Shown here piece after piece: positions 21,509 to 32,298 of a DNA stretch of 64,000 nt. A model generated the notes under the pieces. That model was not told the DNA's origin and did not search any database. It saw only the letters and a list, made by a program, of their open reading frames with translations. Position numbers and translations under genes: made by a program. Source of the stretch: JAHEIJ01 sp040235565 (lineage in GTDB: Bacteria; Pseudomonadota; Gammaproteobacteria; UBA6429; Thiohalophilaceae). The stretch lies in assembly GCA_040235565.1 (NCBI GenBank), contig JBECLA010000017.1, positions 49,143 through 113,142 on the forward strand. Direction: 5' to 3'. Within the stretch, counting starts at the first letter, position 1, and every line of letters begins with the position of its first letter.

Positions 21509-22766
21509 GATGCAGCTGCTGTCCCAGCATCTCCGGCACTACCAGGGCGATACCTCCAGGTGTGACATGAAAACGTTTGGCATCCTCTTCTGGATCTTCA
21601 CCGATCACTGTACCTTCCGGAATATTGCAGCCTTTATCGATCACCGCCCGTTTGATATGACAATGTCGTCCAATTTCAACTTCGGGCAGAATCACTGCAT
21701 CCTCCAGGGTACTATAGGAATTTACCTTCACATTGGAAAACAACAAGGAGTGACGGACCTGGGCACCGGAAATGATGCAACCGCCTGACACCATGGAATC
21801 CACCGCCATCCCCCGACGGTCCTCATCATCGAAGACGAACTTGGCCGGCGGTAACTGCTCCTGATAGGTCCAGATCGGCCATTGATCATCGTACAGATTC
21901 AGTTCCGGGGTGATCCCAATCAGTTCCAGATTGGCTTCCCAGAAAGCATCAACCGTTCCAACATCACGCCAGTATCCCTGTGTCTCGGTGAGAGGATCAC
22001 GAAAATCGTAGGCATAGGCGCGATACTTGTTGATCACCGCCGGAATGACGTCCTTCCCGAAATCATGACTGGAATTCGTTGTATCTGCATCCTTGATTAA
22101 CTGTTCAAACAGGAAATCCTTGTTAAAAACATAGATGCCCATCGAACAGAGGGCGGCATCTGCTTTCCCCGGCTTTGGTTTCGGCTCCGCAGGTTTTTCC
22201 TCAAAACTCAACACGCGATCCTCTGCATCGACTTCCATTACACCAAAGGCATGGGCCCGCTCGAGCGGCACCTCAATACAACCTACGGTCACATCCGCAT
22301 CTTTCTCGACATGTGCGGCCAGCATTGCACCATAGTCCATTTTATAGATGTGATCTCCCGCGAGAATCAGCACATATTCCGGATTATGATTACGGATAAT
22401 ATCGAGATTTTGATAGATGGAATCCGCGGTACCCTGATACCAGGAAGTTTCGATACGCTGTTGGGCCGGTAATAACTCTACGAATTCGCCAAATTCACCC
22501 CGCAGGTGACCCCAACCACGCTGGATATGGGTAATGAGTGAATGAGCCTTGTATTGGGTCAATACGCCGATACGGCGGATGCCTGAATTAATACAATTGG
22601 ACAAGGGGAAGTCGATAATACGAAATTTGCCGCCAAAAGCGACCGCTGGCTTGGCCCGCCATTTGGTTAAATCTTTAAGCCGGGAACCCCGTCCCCCCGC
22701 CATGATCAATGCCAGGGTATCCCGGGTTAAACGACTGACAAAACGTGGTGAATCGTGGGAATCCAT
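21498..22766 (-). CDS. glgC: Glucose-1-phosphate adenylyltransferase
   Basis: A protein of 422 residues that makes ADP-glucose, the committed and usually allosterically controlled step of bacterial glycogen synthesis. The nucleotide-binding loop [20 protein letters not shown], the [19 protein letters not shown] segment, the [11 protein letters not shown] active-site motif and the C-terminal left-handed beta-helix (about residues 310-410) are present. It is the first gene of glgC-GH57-malQ and lies divergently from glgB across a 376-base gap. Length and motifs are normal for the proteobacterial enzyme. Confidence 0.97.
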   Translation of the reverse strand: MDSHDSPRFVSRLTRDTLALIMAGGRGSRLKDLTKWRAKPAVAFGGKFRIIDFPLSNCINSGIRRIGVLTQYKAHSLITHIQRGWGHLRGEFGEFVELLPAQQRIETSWYQGTADSIYQNLDIIRNHNPEYVLILAGDHIYKMDYGAMLAAHVEKDADVTVGCIEVPLERAHAFGVMEVDAEDRVLSFEEKPAEPKPKPGKADAALCSMGIYVFNKDFLFEQLIKDADTTNSSHDFGKDVIPAVINKYRAYAYDFRDPLTETQGYWRDVGTVDAFWEANLELIGITPELNLYDDQWPIWTYQEQLPPAKFVFDDEDRRGMAVDSMVSGGCIISGAQVRHSLLFSNVKVNSYSTLEDAVILPEVEIGRHCHIKRAVIDKGCNIPEGTVIGEDPEEDAKRFHVTPGGIALVVPEMLGQQLHHVR

Positions 22767-23142
22767 CTTTGCAACCTGGTCAATATCTGTACACTGCTTT
22801 TAACAAGCATACAGCAAGAAATGCGCCATGCATCATATAACTCTATCAATTGAATATGACACGGAAAGAACTGGTGAAAATACACGCCAAAATATATCCG
22901 GTAACCGCACTGTCATGAATCCAGCCTTGATTTCCTCGCACCGATTTCGTGCAACATAAAAGGTCATCCGGCCTTTTTCAAGCCCTAACTTGACCAATAT
23001 CAGCCGGGGATGTCATTTGAATAACAGGCAACACTCCCCATTCTTCCGGCAGACGCGGTACACTATCGCACTTTGATAAATCGGTCAGCATACTTCTTGC
23101 TTATATCTTTATAATTTATCTTTAGTCGTTTATAAAAAGTTC
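22767..23142. other. Divergent glgC / glgB intergenic region
   Basis: This 376-base gap has no supported gene. It must hold the promoters of two divergent glycogen operons. A TATAAT at 23110-23115 is a -10 candidate for glgB, without a convincing -35. The sequence is more AT-rich than its flanks, especially over the last 60 bases. Confidence 0.5.
23110..23115 (+). promoter_or_regulatory. Candidate -10 element for glgB
   Basis: A perfect TATAAT lies 28 bases before the glgB ATG in an AT-rich stretch. No clear -35 hexamer is present at normal spacing. Confidence 0.35.
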
Positions 23143-25320
23143 ATGACACCAATCAATCAAGACCTGCAACGTATCCTGGATGCCCGTCACCATGACCCCT
23201 TTGCAGTCCTGGGGAGACATACCAGCGGTGAACAACATATCATTCGGGTGTTCCGTCCCGACTGCCGGGATCTCCGCCTGGCGGAAGACGGTCCGCAATT
23301 GCAGCGTCTGGCGAATACTGATTTATTCGAATGGACCGGTAACGCCGCTACTCTCCCCCGTTACTATCGTTTGCAATGGCTGGACAGTGCCGGTCAACCC
23401 CATAGCGGTTACGATCCCTACAGCTTTGAGCCACAGATTCCGGATTATGATCTGTACTTGTTCGGGGAAGGCCGCCATTTGCACATTCAGCGTATTCTCG
23501 GTGCCAATCCTCACGAAGTGGAGGGCATTAAAGGTATCCTGTTTGCTGTCTGGGCCCCTAACGCCGAACGCGTCAGCGTAGTCGGCGACTTCAATAACTG
23601 GGACGGGCGCGTCCACCCGATGCGCAACCGCGGTGGCAGTGGCGTCTGGGAGCTGTTTCTTCCCGAACTGCCGATCGGCAGCCTGTATAAATTTGAAATT
23701 CGTAATCGTACCAATGGCGCGATCCTGATTAAAACCGACCCTTACGGTAAAGCATTTGAACAACGCCCCAAAACGGCAGCCATTGTGCGGGATACGGAGA
23801 CCTTCGCATGGCAGGACACGGCCTGGCTCAAGCAACGCCGTGAAAAAAACTGGTTACATACCCCCAGCGCGATTTATGAGGTACACCTTGGCTCCTGGCA
23901 ACGCGATGATAGCGGACAGTTTCTGAATTATCGGGAACTGGCCCATCGCCTGGTGGAATATGCCAATCATATGGGCTTTACCTGTATTGAATTGCTGCCT
24001 GTCACTGAGCATCCCCTGGATGCCTCCTGGGGTTACCAGACCACCGGTTATTTCGCCCCGACCAGCCGTTTTGGTAACCCGGATGATTTCCGCTATTTTG
24101 TGGATCACTGCCACCAACACGGCATCGGGGTCCTGCTCGATTGGGTCCCGGCCCATTTCCCCCGGGATGAATTCGCACTGGCGCGTTTCGATGGCACGAC
24201 CCTGTATGAGCATGAAGATCCACGTCGGGGTGAACACCGTGACTGGGGAACTTTGATCTACAATTTCGGCCGCAATGAAGTAAAGAATTTTCTACTCGCC
24301 AGCGCCCTGTATTGGCTGGAAGAGTTTCATATCGATGGCTTGCGGGTTGATGCCGTTGCCTCCATGCTGTACCTCGATTATTCACGCGATCCCCATGACT
24401 GGTTACCCAATATTCATGGCGGTAATGAAAACCTGGAGGCGATTGCGTTTTTGCGTGAATTAAATTCGGTGACCCACGCTGAACAACCGGGCACGGTAGT
24501 GATCGCGGAAGAATCCACCGCCTGGCCGCAAGTGACACGTCCGGTTAATCTGGGAGGCCTGGGCTTTTCTATGAAGTGGAATATGGGCTGGATGCACGAC
24601 ACACTGCAGTACATGAGCCTGGATCCCGTGCATCGTCGTTACCATCATGATCAGCTCACTTTTGGTCTGTTGTACCTGTTTAGTGAAAACTTTGTACTAC
24701 CCTTCTCCCACGACGAAGTTGTACACGGCAAAAGCTCCATGCTGAGCAAAATGCCGGGAGATGAATGGCAACGCTTTGCCAATCTGCGTCTGCTGTATAC
24801 CTATATGTATACCTACCCCGGAAAGAAATTATTATTCATGGGGAGTGAATTCGGTCAGGGAACGGAGTGGAATTTCGATCAGCCTCTTGACTGGTATGTA
24901 CTCGACTATCCATTGCACCGTGGTTTATTCAACCTGGTGCGGGATCTGAATCATATGTACCGGGATGTCCCGGCACTGCATCAGTTTGAATTTGAACCCC
25001 AGGGCTTTGAGTGGATCGATTGCCATGACCCGGATCAATCCATTCTCAGTTACCTGCGTCGTGCGGACGATGAAGTCTGTATCGTGATCCTGAATTTCAC
25101 TCCCGTGCCCCGCTATGATTATCGAATCGGGGTTCCCTACCCCGGTGTTTATCGGGAGATCCTGAATTCGGATTCCGACTATTTCAGTGGCAGCAATGTT
25201 GGCAATGCCGGCCAACTGGTGGCAGAAGACATACCCTGGATGGGCCGGCCCCACTCATTGCGACTCACCTTGCCCCCTCTCGGCGGACTGGTATTGAGAC
25301 CCATCCCGAGATCGGATTAG
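23143..25320 (+). CDS. glgB: 1,4-alpha-glucan branching enzyme
   Basis: A GH13 enzyme of 725 residues that introduces alpha-1,6 branches into glycogen. It keeps the long form with the N1 domain ([13 protein letters not shown] at the N-terminus), the CBM48 domain ([20 protein letters not shown]) and the catalytic barrel. The nucleophile is Asp403 in [15 protein letters not shown] and the acid is Glu456 in [10 protein letters not shown], two residues off the E. coli numbering. [14 protein letters not shown] supplies the transition-state His-Asp. It is followed by glgA after 81 bases on the same strand. Confidence 0.97.
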   Translation: MTPINQDLQRILDARHHDPFAVLGRHTSGEQHIIRVFRPDCRDLRLAEDGPQLQRLANTDLFEWTGNAATLPRYYRLQWLDSAGQPHSGYDPYSFEPQIPDYDLYLFGEGRHLHIQRILGANPHEVEGIKGILFAVWAPNAERVSVVGDFNNWDGRVHPMRNRGGSGVWELFLPELPIGSLYKFEIRNRTNGAILIKTDPYGKAFEQRPKTAAIVRDTETFAWQDTAWLKQRREKNWLHTPSAIYEVHLGSWQRDDSGQFLNYRELAHRLVEYANHMGFTCIELLPVTEHPLDASWGYQTTGYFAPTSRFGNPDDFRYFVDHCHQHGIGVLLDWVPAHFPRDEFALARFDGTTLYEHEDPRRGEHRDWGTLIYNFGRNEVKNFLLASALYWLEEFHIDGLRVDAVASMLYLDYSRDPHDWLPNIHGGNENLEAIAFLRELNSVTHAEQPGTVVIAEESTAWPQVTRPVNLGGLGFSMKWNMGWMHDTLQYMSLDPVHRRYHHDQLTFGLLYLFSENFVLPFSHDEVVHGKSSMLSKMPGDEWQRFANLRLLYTYMYTYPGKKLLFMGSEFGQGTEWNFDQPLDWYVLDYPLHRGLFNLVRDLNHMYRDVPALHQFEFEPQGFEWIDCHDPDQSILSYLRRADDEVCIVILNFTPVPRYDYRIGVPYPGVYREILNSDSDYFSGSNVGNAGQLVAEDIPWMGRPHSLRLTLPPLGGLVLRPIPRSD

Positions 25321-25401
25321 TGCTATGCTACTGCCTTGACAGCCTGATGTCGTTATTCAGCACACTACCCAACGGGGACAAACCATCACTTCGCATCCAC
25401 C

Positions 25402-26874
25402 ATGCCCGAGATTACCACCAGACGTATTCTGTTTGCGGCAAGTGAAGCGTATCCGCTAATAAAAACCGGTGGGCTGGGGGATGTGGCAGGCAGTCTGCCA
25501 CGCGCATTACTTAGCTTGAAACAGGATGTGAGACTGATCCTGCCGGCATATGCGGAGGTAGTGGGCCGTGCCGGCCGCTTGAAGACCTTAGCGGAATTCT
25601 CTCTCCGCCATTATAGTGTGCGCTTGCTGGCAGGTACGTTACCCGGCAGTCGGGTACCTTGTTATCTCATTGATTGTCCGGAATTGTTTAATCGTCCAGG
25701 GAATCCCTATCTCGCTGATGACGGCCATCCCTGGCCCGACAATGCCTGGCGTTATACCTTGTTTGCCGAAGCCGTGGTTCAGGTCGCCAACAATCAACTG
25801 GGACTCGACTGGCAACCCGAACTGGTTCACTGTCATGACTGGCAAACCGGGCTGATCCCGGCGTTACTCTCCCGCCAGGCGCAACGTCCGGCCACCGTAT
25901 TTACTATTCACAATCTTGCTTACCAGGGTCTGTTTCCTTACCAAACCTTCCTCGATCTCGGCCTGCCGGCGGATCTCTGGCATTTCGATGGACTGGAATA
26001 TCACGGCGAACTGTCATTTATCAAGGGTGGGTTGTATTTCGCCGATCGTATTAACACGGTCAGCCCGTCGTACGCGGAGGAGATCCAGACACCGGCTTTC
26101 GGTTACGGGCTGGATGGTTTACTGCGCCATCGTCATGCCGTCCTCAGCGGAATCATTAACGGGATTGATACCAAGGAATGGAATCCCGGCACGGATCCCT
26201 TTCTGGCCCACACCTATAACCGACGCAGCCTGCCGCAAAAAGCCATAAATAAAGCTGCCCTGCAGGAAAATCTCGACTTGCAACCGAACGCCGATGCCCT
26301 GCTGATTGGTTTCGTCGGTCGTCTGGTTGAACAAAAAGGGGTCGATATCCTTCTCGATGGACTGGAAAAAATCATGACCTTGCCAGTGCAACTGGCGTTA
26401 TTAGGCAGTGGACAAGCCGCGTTTGAACACGCCTTGTTGAACGCAGCAGAACGCTATCCAGACCGGATTGCAATTAAAATTGGTTACAGTGAAAGCCTGG
26501 CGCATCAGATCGAGGCCGGTTCGGATATGTTTCTCATGCCTTCCCGCTTCGAACCCTGTGGCCTGAACCAGATGTACAGTATGCGATATGGCAGCTTGCC
26601 TGTGGTGCGCAGTGTGGGGGGTCTGGCGGATACCGTCACTGACGCCAACGCCGATAATCTGGCCAGCAAAACCGCCACGGGTTTTGTGTTCAGTGGTGAT
26701 CAGGGCGCTGATCTATACCAGACACTGGCACGGGCGTACGCGCTGTATCAGGATAAACCACAGTGGAAGACGGTTCAGCTGACCGGCATGGGTCAGGATT
26801 TTTCCTGGCATAACAGTGCCCAGGAATATTTAAAGCTGTATCAGTCTGCCGTGCAAAGTCAGGCTGTGGGCTGA
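25402..26874 (+). CDS. glgA: Glycogen synthase (ADP-glucose)
   Basis: A GT5 family enzyme of 490 residues that extends alpha-1,4-glucan from ADP-glucose. The N-terminal ADP-glucose-binding motif is YPLIKTGGLGDVAGSLPRAL (Lys21). The middle motif VHCHDWQTGLIPALL and the C-terminal PSRFEPCGLNQMYSMRYG with VRSVGGLADTV are intact. ATG 25402 gives the normal N-terminus. It is probably co-transcribed with glgB and converges on a small SAP-domain gene 12 bases beyond its stop. Confidence 0.97.
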   Translation: MPEITTRRILFAASEAYPLIKTGGLGDVAGSLPRALLSLKQDVRLILPAYAEVVGRAGRLKTLAEFSLRHYSVRLLAGTLPGSRVPCYLIDCPELFNRPGNPYLADDGHPWPDNAWRYTLFAEAVVQVANNQLGLDWQPELVHCHDWQTGLIPALLSRQAQRPATVFTIHNLAYQGLFPYQTFLDLGLPADLWHFDGLEYHGELSFIKGGLYFADRINTVSPSYAEEIQTPAFGYGLDGLLRHRHAVLSGIINGIDTKEWNPGTDPFLAHTYNRRSLPQKAINKAALQENLDLQPNADALLIGFVGRLVEQKGVDILLDGLEKIMTLPVQLALLGSGQAAFEHALLNAAERYPDRIAIKIGYSESLAHQIEAGSDMFLMPSRFEPCGLNQMYSMRYGSLPVVRSVGGLADTVTDANADNLASKTATGFVFSGDQGADLYQTLARAYALYQDKPQWKTVQLTGMGQDFSWHNSAQEYLKLYQSAVQSQAVG

Positions 26875-26886
26875 TCCGCAGGAAAA

Positions 26887-27084
26887 TTAACCTTTCTTAT
26901 CAGCCGCCACGCAATCACCCCGCCACAGACAACCGTCTTGCGCACAGTCACTGCTCATGGACGTGACAAAACAGGCATAATTACCTTCCGTTTGCTGGAT
27001 TGTTCGCACCAGATCGATCTTGCTCATTCTTCCGGGCTTAACCCCGATTTCACGTGCCATATCACGAATTTCCTGCATTACCAT
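26887..27084 (-). CDS. Small SAP-domain protein with four cysteines
   Basis: A protein of 65 residues. The first 35 residues (MQEIRDMAREIGVKPGRMSK, then IDLVRTIQ) fit a SAP/Rho-N-like helix-extension-helix fold, usually associated with nucleic-acid binding. The C-terminal half carries four Cys spaced C-x8-C-x4-C-x5-C, ending in GCLWRGDC, which could bind metal. The start is ATG 27084, six bases after a strong GGAGG. Similar small proteins are, from memory, widespread in gammaproteobacteria, but no function is known to me. Confidence 0.75.
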   Translation of the reverse strand: MVMQEIRDMAREIGVKPGRMSKIDLVRTIQQTEGNYACFVTSMSSDCAQDGCLWRGDCVAADKKG

Positions 27085-27389
27085 CGCTTTCCTCCGTTAT
27101 TCAGGATTGATCATGGTTAATCTTGCACAGCAAATGCCAGGCCAGCTTTGTCTGCTGAAATTTAAGTTATTGATTCAGATGAACGAAGCATTTTGTATTG
27201 AATACGGAAGCTAACCTCTTCCATCGCAGCCGGACTTTCGGTGCACCACCGCCGTGCATGGCTGGCTATAATGCGCTGACATCAGGCAAGCCAATCACAG
27301 GTTAAACACAAAGCCGGTGGCCAATTTTATAAGCCATCAAGATGAAACCTTGATGACATGCCCATGCAGGATGCGGGCGTTCTAGCAGT
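27085..27389. other. Intergenic region between SAP-domain gene and glk
   Basis: These 305 bases hold no supported gene. A TATAAT occurs at 27267-27272 on the plus strand without a matching -35 or a downstream gene. A 7-bp hairpin (27335-27355) lies just past the glk stop. Confidence 0.45.
27335..27355 (-). terminator. Hairpin downstream of glk
   Basis: CATCAAG and CTTGATG form a perfect 7-bp stem with a 7-base loop, 35 bases past the glk stop. There is no real T-run on the minus strand, so terminator function is tentative. Confidence 0.3.
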
Positions 27390-28346
27390 TCATGTTGAGG
27401 CCAGATCCACGGCGACCTGTGCCGCGCCCAACAGGCCGCAGCGGGTATTTAATACAACCCGAATGGGGATGGATTGTAATAATTCGGTCATGGGCGGTTT
27501 GTCGCAAAATGCGTGGATGAAACGCTCACTGTCCAGCAGGGAAAGAATCTTCGGCGCGATCCCCCCCGCCACAAATACCCCCCCCGTTGCCAGGCTGAGC
27601 AATGCCAGATTACCGGCCTGCGCGCCATAGATCTCGATGAAAAGTTCCAGTGTCTTGACCGCCATGGGATCCATGCCCATCAGGGCGGTACTGCTGATGG
27701 AAGCCGCACTGCGGCGTGCCGATTCAGGGTCAATGTCATGCTGGAAACAGACAAATTCATAAATTCGTTCCAGCCCGGGACCGGATAACAGCATCTCCAC
27801 GCTGACCCGGGCGGTTTGTTGCAACAGGTAATCCAGCAATGCCTGTTGCATCGCATTGCGGGGGGCAAAATCAACATGCCCACCTTCTCCCGGCAGTACC
27901 TGCCAGCGCTTACCACAACGTGTGATGATAGCCATGCCCAGGCCGGTTCCCGCGCCGATCAAGGCCCGGGTTCCCGTCGCTTCGGGCAGGCCTGTCTGGA
28001 GTTGATAAAAATCACCCGGTTCGAGCCTGACCAGACCATAGCCGGTCGCTTCAAAATCATTAAGAATCCGCACTCGCGGTATGGAAAAGACTTCACTGAT
28101 TTCCGTATCGTCAATGACCCACGGTAAGTTAGTCACGCGCGCGCGACCGGCTCGAACCGGGCCGGCCACCGCCAGACAGGCCACCTCAGGGGTAACATCG
28201 GGATGTGACTTCAAAAACTCGGACAGGATAGCGATAAAATCAGGATAGTTCTGGCTGGGAAAATCATGCTCGGCGACGGTTTCGGCCCCGTCCGTCAAGA
28301 GGAGTCGGGTTGAGGTACCCCCGATGTCAGCCGCCAGCAAAAACAT
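27390..28346 (-). CDS. glk: Glucokinase
   Basis: A ROK-independent, Glk-type enzyme of 318 residues that phosphorylates glucose to G6P with ATP. The N-terminal phosphate loop FLLAADIGGTSTRLLL, the sugar-binding RVRILNDFEATGYG, the adenosine-side loop GAGTGLGMAII and LPGEGGHVDFAPRN are all present, and the length matches E. coli Glk (321). It stands at the edge of the glycogen block and would return free glucose from glucan breakdown to the Pgm/GlgC branch point. Confidence 0.93.
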   Translation of the reverse strand: MFLLAADIGGTSTRLLLTDGAETVAEHDFPSQNYPDFIAILSEFLKSHPDVTPEVACLAVAGPVRAGRARVTNLPWVIDDTEISEVFSIPRVRILNDFEATGYGLVRLEPGDFYQLQTGLPEATGTRALIGAGTGLGMAIITRCGKRWQVLPGEGGHVDFAPRNAMQQALLDYLLQQTARVSVEMLLSGPGLERIYEFVCFQHDIDPESARRSAASISSTALMGMDPMAVKTLELFIEIYGAQAGNLALLSLATGGVFVAGGIAPKILSLLDSERFIHAFCDKPPMTELLQSIPIRVVLNTRCGLLGAAQVAVDLAST

Positions 28347-28510
28347 AGATCATTCCCGCTTCAAACAGGTGGTGAATATTATTGTAGCCATTTTGCGGTA
28401 CCAGAATGATCGGAACAAGCCAGATGGTTCATGGCCATATCTTGTCCAAACAATCAATTGCGCAGTCCGGAGCCCGACAAAGCAACCATAGCGGTCATTG
28501 GTGCGACTGA

Positions 28511-30091
28511 CTAATGCTCGCGGGTGGCGTGGAACACGATTTCCGGCCATCGTTCCGTGGTCAGTTCCAGGTTCACCCGGGTTGGTGCCAGATAGGTGAG
28601 ACTACCCGCAGAATCGATTGCCAGGTTTTCACTCGCCTTGTTGCGAAATTCAGCCAGTTTCCGTTCATCTTCACAGGTTACCCAGCGGGCCGTCTGTACA
28701 TTCACCGGTTCAAATCCACAATCCACACCGTATTCATTTTTGAGGCGGAATGCCACCACGTCAAACTGCAATACACCGACCGCGCCCACAATCAGGTCAT
28801 TATTGTTCAGGGGTTTGAATACCTGCGAAGCACCCTCCTCACTGAGTTGATCCAGGCCTTTCTGCAAGGCTTTCATTTTCATCGGATCCTTGAGCCGCAC
28901 CCGGCGGAACAATTCCGGTGCGAAATTTGGAATCCCGGCGAATTTGAGTATTTCTCCCTGGGTAAAGGTATCACCGATCTGGATCGTGCCGTGATTGTGC
29001 AAGCCGATGATGTCGCCGGGGTAGGCATTCTCCACCTGCTCCCGTTCACTGGCCATAAAGGTAATGGCATTGGCCACCTTGATATCTTTACCAATACGTA
29101 CCTGCCGCATTTTCATGCCTTTTTCATACATGCCGGAGCACACCCGCATAAAGGCAATGCGATCGCGATGTTGCGGATCCATGTTCGCCTGAATTTTGAA
29201 CACGAATCCTGAAAATGTTTCTTCTGTCGGTTTGACTTCCCGTTCGTGAGTCTCGCGCGGCTGGGGCCCGGGTGCGGCATGGACGAAGTAGTCCAGCAGT
29301 TCCTCGATTCCAAAATTATTGATGGCTGAACCGAAAAAAACCGGTGTCAGTTTGCCTTGCAGAAAAGCCTGTTGATCGAATTCATGGCTGGCACCCTTCA
29401 CCAGTTCGATCTCATCACGCAACTCCTGCGCGGCTGGACCGATGGCTTCATCCAGTTGTGAATTGTGCAGGCCCTGGATGACCTGGCCGGATTGAATCCG
29501 CCCGCCATGGGTCGCACTGAACAGATGGACCGCATCATTATAAATATGGAATACCCCCTTGAAGCCCTTGCCCATACCGATGGGCCAGGTGATCGGTGCA
29601 CACTGGATATTCAGTACGTCCTCAACCTCGTCCATTAATTCAATCGGGTCCCGACCTTCACGATCCAGTTTGTTAATGAAGGTCAGAATAGGCGTGGTGC
29701 GCAAGCGGCAAACTTCCATCAATTTGATGGTGCGGGCTTCCACCCCTTTGGCACTGTCGATTACCATCAGCGCCGAGTCGACCGCTGTCAGGGTCCGATA
29801 TGTGTCTTCCGAGAAATCCTCGTGGCCCGGGGTGTCCAGCAGGTTAATGATGCGCTCCTGGTAGGGAAACTGCATCACGGCCGAGGTCACTGAGATACCA
29901 CGTTGTTTTTCCAGTTCCATCCAGTCAGAGGTGGCATGCCGATCCGCCTTGCGGCCCTTGACGGTCCCGGCCTGTTGAATGACGCGCCCGTATAACAACA
30001 ATTTTTCGGTCAAGGTGGTTTTCCCCGCGTCCGGATGGGAAATAATCGCGAACGTGCGCCGACGCTGGGTTTCATCTAGAAAACTGGACAT
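28511..30091 (-). CDS. prfC: Peptide chain release factor 3
   Basis: A translational GTPase of 526 residues that recycles RF1/RF2 from the ribosome after peptide release. The G-domain motifs are G1 [16 protein letters not shown]3 [16 protein letters not shown] and G4 [12 protein letters not shown], followed by beta-barrel domain 2 and the RF3-specific C-terminal domain with [23 protein letters not shown] 30091 is chosen; an in-frame TTG at 30100 would add three residues. It stands alone, 78 bases from the next gene on the same strand. Confidence 0.97.
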   Translation of the reverse strand: MSSFLDETQRRRTFAIISHPDAGKTTLTEKLLLYGRVIQQAGTVKGRKADRHATSDWMELEKQRGISVTSAVMQFPYQERIINLLDTPGHEDFSEDTYRTLTAVDSALMVIDSAKGVEARTIKLMEVCRLRTTPILTFINKLDREGRDPIELMDEVEDVLNIQCAPITWPIGMGKGFKGVFHIYNDAVHLFSATHGGRIQSGQVIQGLHNSQLDEAIGPAAQELRDEIELVKGASHEFDQQAFLQGKLTPVFFGSAINNFGIEELLDYFVHAAPGPQPRETHEREVKPTEETFSGFVFKIQANMDPQHRDRIAFMRVCSGMYEKGMKMRQVRIGKDIKVANAITFMASEREQVENAYPGDIIGLHNHGTIQIGDTFTQGEILKFAGIPNFAPELFRRVRLKDPMKMKALQKGLDQLSEEGASQVFKPLNNNDLIVGAVGVLQFDVVAFRLKNEYGVDCGFEPVNVQTARWVTCEDERKLAEFRNKASENLAIDSAGSLTYLAPTRVNLELTTERWPEIVFHATREH

Positions 30092-30169
30092 GGATAACAA
30101 CTCAATAACAACAAAGCGGGAGATTCTACACCAACCCGTCAGGACTTAATATTCGACTGGAAAATGTTT

Positions 30170-30970
30170 TCAGTGCCGGCAACGAACGCCAAGCCATGCC
30201 GCCCATTCCTCAAATACCGCGGAATGGCATCCAGCCACGATGGAACGCGTTTGCAGCTGATTAATAAATACCGGTTCGCCTTGCAGGGTCACAGCATGGC
30301 CGCCGGCTTCGGCCAGAATCAACTGTCCCGCGGCGTAATCCCACAAATGCTGCTTGCCATGCAGGTAGATCTGCACCCGGCCCGCCGCCAGCCAGCACCA
30401 GTCCAGGGCGCCGGAGCCAATACTCCGTTGCGAGGGATAGGGGGGATCGACCACCAGCCTTTGCGCCAGCTCCACGGGCAGGCGTTTGAAATCGATCATT
30501 GCCAGGGCCGAGCCAAGTGATCCGGCAGGAGGCGCGACTAACGGCTTGCCGTTTAACCAGGCTCCCTGACCGTGGGCCGCGGTGAAACTCTCCCGTCGCA
30601 GCGGATCGTACACCAGTCCCAGTTCCACCCGTCCCTGCCGAATCAAGGCCAGTGAAATCGTAAACACGGGGAAACCACAGGCAAAATTGCGGGTGCCATC
30701 GAGCGGATCAAGACACCAGACACCATCCACGGCTTCCGCCAACATGGTTTGTTGCACCTCAGCCGGCAATTCTTCTCCCAGGACGGGAATGTCTTTGTGT
30801 ACTTCACCCAAGGTTGCCATCAACCGTTGTTGCAATGCCACATCCGCTTCAGTCAACAGGCTACCATCCGCCTTCTCGCCTGCCGAGACATGATGCAGCC
30901 GCGGTAATAGTTCCTCTTCCGCGGCCTCGATCAGCAGCGCTTCCAGTGTTTGCAAATCGGGGAGTGACAT
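30170..30970 (-). CDS. Inositol-monophosphatase family phosphatase
   Basis: A protein of 266 residues of the IMPase/CysQ superfamily. The metal-binding triad is readable as GEELP (Glu), WCLDPLDGTRNFACGFPVFT (Asp-Pro-Leu-Asp-Gly) and the late LWDYAAGQLILAEAGGHAVT (Trp-Asp). Substrates in this family include inositol phosphates, PAP/PAPS and fructose-1,6-bisphosphate; the divergent GSGALDWCWLAAGRVQIYLH segment does not let me pick one. ATG 30970 is preferred; a TTG at 30988 would run into rimI. It is the last gene after UDG and rimI, 7 bases downstream of rimI. Confidence 0.85.
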   Translation of the reverse strand: MSLPDLQTLEALLIEAAEEELLPRLHHVSAGEKADGSLLTEADVALQQRLMATLGEVHKDIPVLGEELPAEVQQTMLAEAVDGVWCLDPLDGTRNFACGFPVFTISLALIRQGRVELGLVYDPLRRESFTAAHGQGAWLNGKPLVAPPAGSLGSALAMIDFKRLPVELAQRLVVDPPYPSQRSIGSGALDWCWLAAGRVQIYLHGKQHLWDYAAGQLILAEAGGHAVTLQGEPVFINQLQTRSIVAGCHSAVFEEWAAWLGVRCRH

Positions 30971-30977
30971 AAACGGA

Positions 30978-31454
30978 CTAAGAATCAAGCAACAGACTGC
31001 GTGCCATGATCAACGCATCTTCCCGCCCTTCGGCAGCCGGATAATAATCGGGGCGACTACCCACTTCGTTGAAGCCTAACTGTTGATATAACCGGATGGC
31101 ATGGGTATTGGATGGCCGCACTTCCAGCAAAATAGTCTCTGCCCCGGCTTGCCCGGCAAGTTCGATCATGTGTTCCATCATCATGCGTCCCAGTCCCTGT
31201 TGTTGCGAATCGGGCCGTACACACAGGGTCAACACATGGGCCTCGGCTGCACCCAGGGACAACACACTGTAGGCCTTGATCTCATGGTCCTGTTGATACA
31301 CGCGACACTGGTAACCGACCCGCATGCAATCCTGGAAAATACCGCGCGTCCAGGGATAATCATAAATTGCCGTTTCTATCTCCATCACCGCATCCAGATC
31401 GTCCGGAGTCATGTGCCGAATCCGGTCCGGTGACATATTAATCACGGCGCTCAT
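30978..31454 (-). CDS. rimI: Ribosomal protein S18 alanine N-acetyltransferase
   Basis: A GNAT acetyltransferase of 158 residues that acetylates the N-terminus of ribosomal protein S18. It has the acetyl-CoA loop LCVRPDSQQQGLGRMMMEHM, the RimI-type N-terminal IRHMTPDDLDAVMEIETAIY, YDYPWTRGIFQDCM, and the C-terminal EVRPSNTHAIRLYQQLGFNE and VGSRPDYYP motifs. It overlaps the upstream uracil-DNA glycosylase gene by 4 bases and is probably translationally coupled to it. Confidence 0.93.
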   Translation of the reverse strand: MSAVINMSPDRIRHMTPDDLDAVMEIETAIYDYPWTRGIFQDCMRVGYQCRVYQQDHEIKAYSVLSLGAAEAHVLTLCVRPDSQQQGLGRMMMEHMIELAGQAGAETILLEVRPSNTHAIRLYQQLGFNEVGSRPDYYPAAEGREDALIMARSLLLDS

Positions 31455-32224
31455 GAGAGCTCGGTTCCTGCTGTTGACTGCGCGACATAACGTTGGGCGA
31501 ATTGCAGATCTTGCCAGGCCTTGCGTTTTTCCGCCGGGGAACGTAACAGGTAGGCCGGGTGATAAGTGACGATCACCGGTGTCCCGGTTGCTTCGAGTGT
31601 ATGCACCTGGCCCCGCAAGCGCGCCAGACTGGTATTGGTTTGCAACAAGCGTTGGGCGGCAATACGACCCAGCGCCAGAATCAATCGGGGCTGAAGCAAT
31701 TCAATCTGCCGTTGTAAGTAAGGGCTGCAACAGGCGGCTTCTTCCGGGCGGGGATCACGGTTGTTGGGGGGCCGGCATTTTAAAATATTGGCGATATAAA
31801 CCTGACTCCGTGCCAGACCGATGGCCTTCAACATCGCATTGAGCAACTGGCCGGCACGGCCGACAAAGGGTTCACCCTGACGATCTTCATCGGCACCCGG
31901 CGCCTCCCCGATGATAAGCCAGTCAGCCTGCTGATTGCCGACACCAAAGACCGCCTGCTTGCGTGTGGCATGTAGTTCACAAAGCTGGCAATTGGCTACC
32001 CGTTGCGCCAGTTCCGTCCATCCCAGGCTGGAAACGTCAGATAATCCGCCATCCGCAGGAGGCATGGCCACGTGCCCGGGCATTTCTGTAACGGTTTCCG
32101 GTTGCCTCGCAGGGGCAACGTGATCCGCAACCACCGCTGTAATATCAGGAACCGCGTCACGGCGCACCCACACATCGATTCCCATGGCTTTCAGGTAAGC
32201 CTGTTGTCTCGGATCGTTCATCAT
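31451..32224 (-). CDS. Uracil-DNA glycosylase, family 4-like
   Basis: A protein of 257 residues. After a poorly conserved N-terminal 85 residues, the type-4 UDG fold follows, with motif 1 LIIGEAPGADEDRQGEPFVG and motif 2 TYHPAYLLR. Cysteines in ANCQLCELHATRK and near residue 171 (EEAACCSP) are placed as expected for the family's [4Fe-4S] cluster. Such enzymes remove uracil from DNA; the related domain in phage DNA polymerases is why these are sometimes annotated as a polymerase-associated region. It overlaps rimI by 4 bases, a common pairing in gammaproteobacteria. The start is ATG 32224, with a second ATG directly after it. Confidence 0.9.
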   Translation of the reverse strand: MMNDPRQQAYLKAMGIDVWVRRDAVPDITAVVADHVAPARQPETVTEMPGHVAMPPADGGLSDVSSLGWTELAQRVANCQLCELHATRKQAVFGVGNQQADWLIIGEAPGADEDRQGEPFVGRAGQLLNAMLKAIGLARSQVYIANILKCRPPNNRDPRPEEAACCSPYLQRQIELLQPRLILALGRIAAQRLLQTNTSLARLRGQVHTLEATGTPVIVTYHPAYLLRSPAEKRKAWQDLQFAQRYVAQSTAGTELS

Positions 32225-32262
32225 GGCTCTACTTCTGTTTACGTGCTACTACTGCAGATTTT

Positions 32263-32289
32263 GACCGGGTAAACTGGTGTTACCCGGTC
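32263..32289 (-). terminator. Hairpin downstream of leuA
   Basis: A perfect 10-bp stem (GACCGGGTAA / TTACCCGGTC) with a 7-base loop sits between the leuA stop and the UDG gene. The downstream base run on the minus strand is A-rich rather than T-rich, so this is a stable hairpin but an atypical intrinsic terminator. Confidence 0.45.
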
Positions 32290-32298
32290 GCCTTCTGA

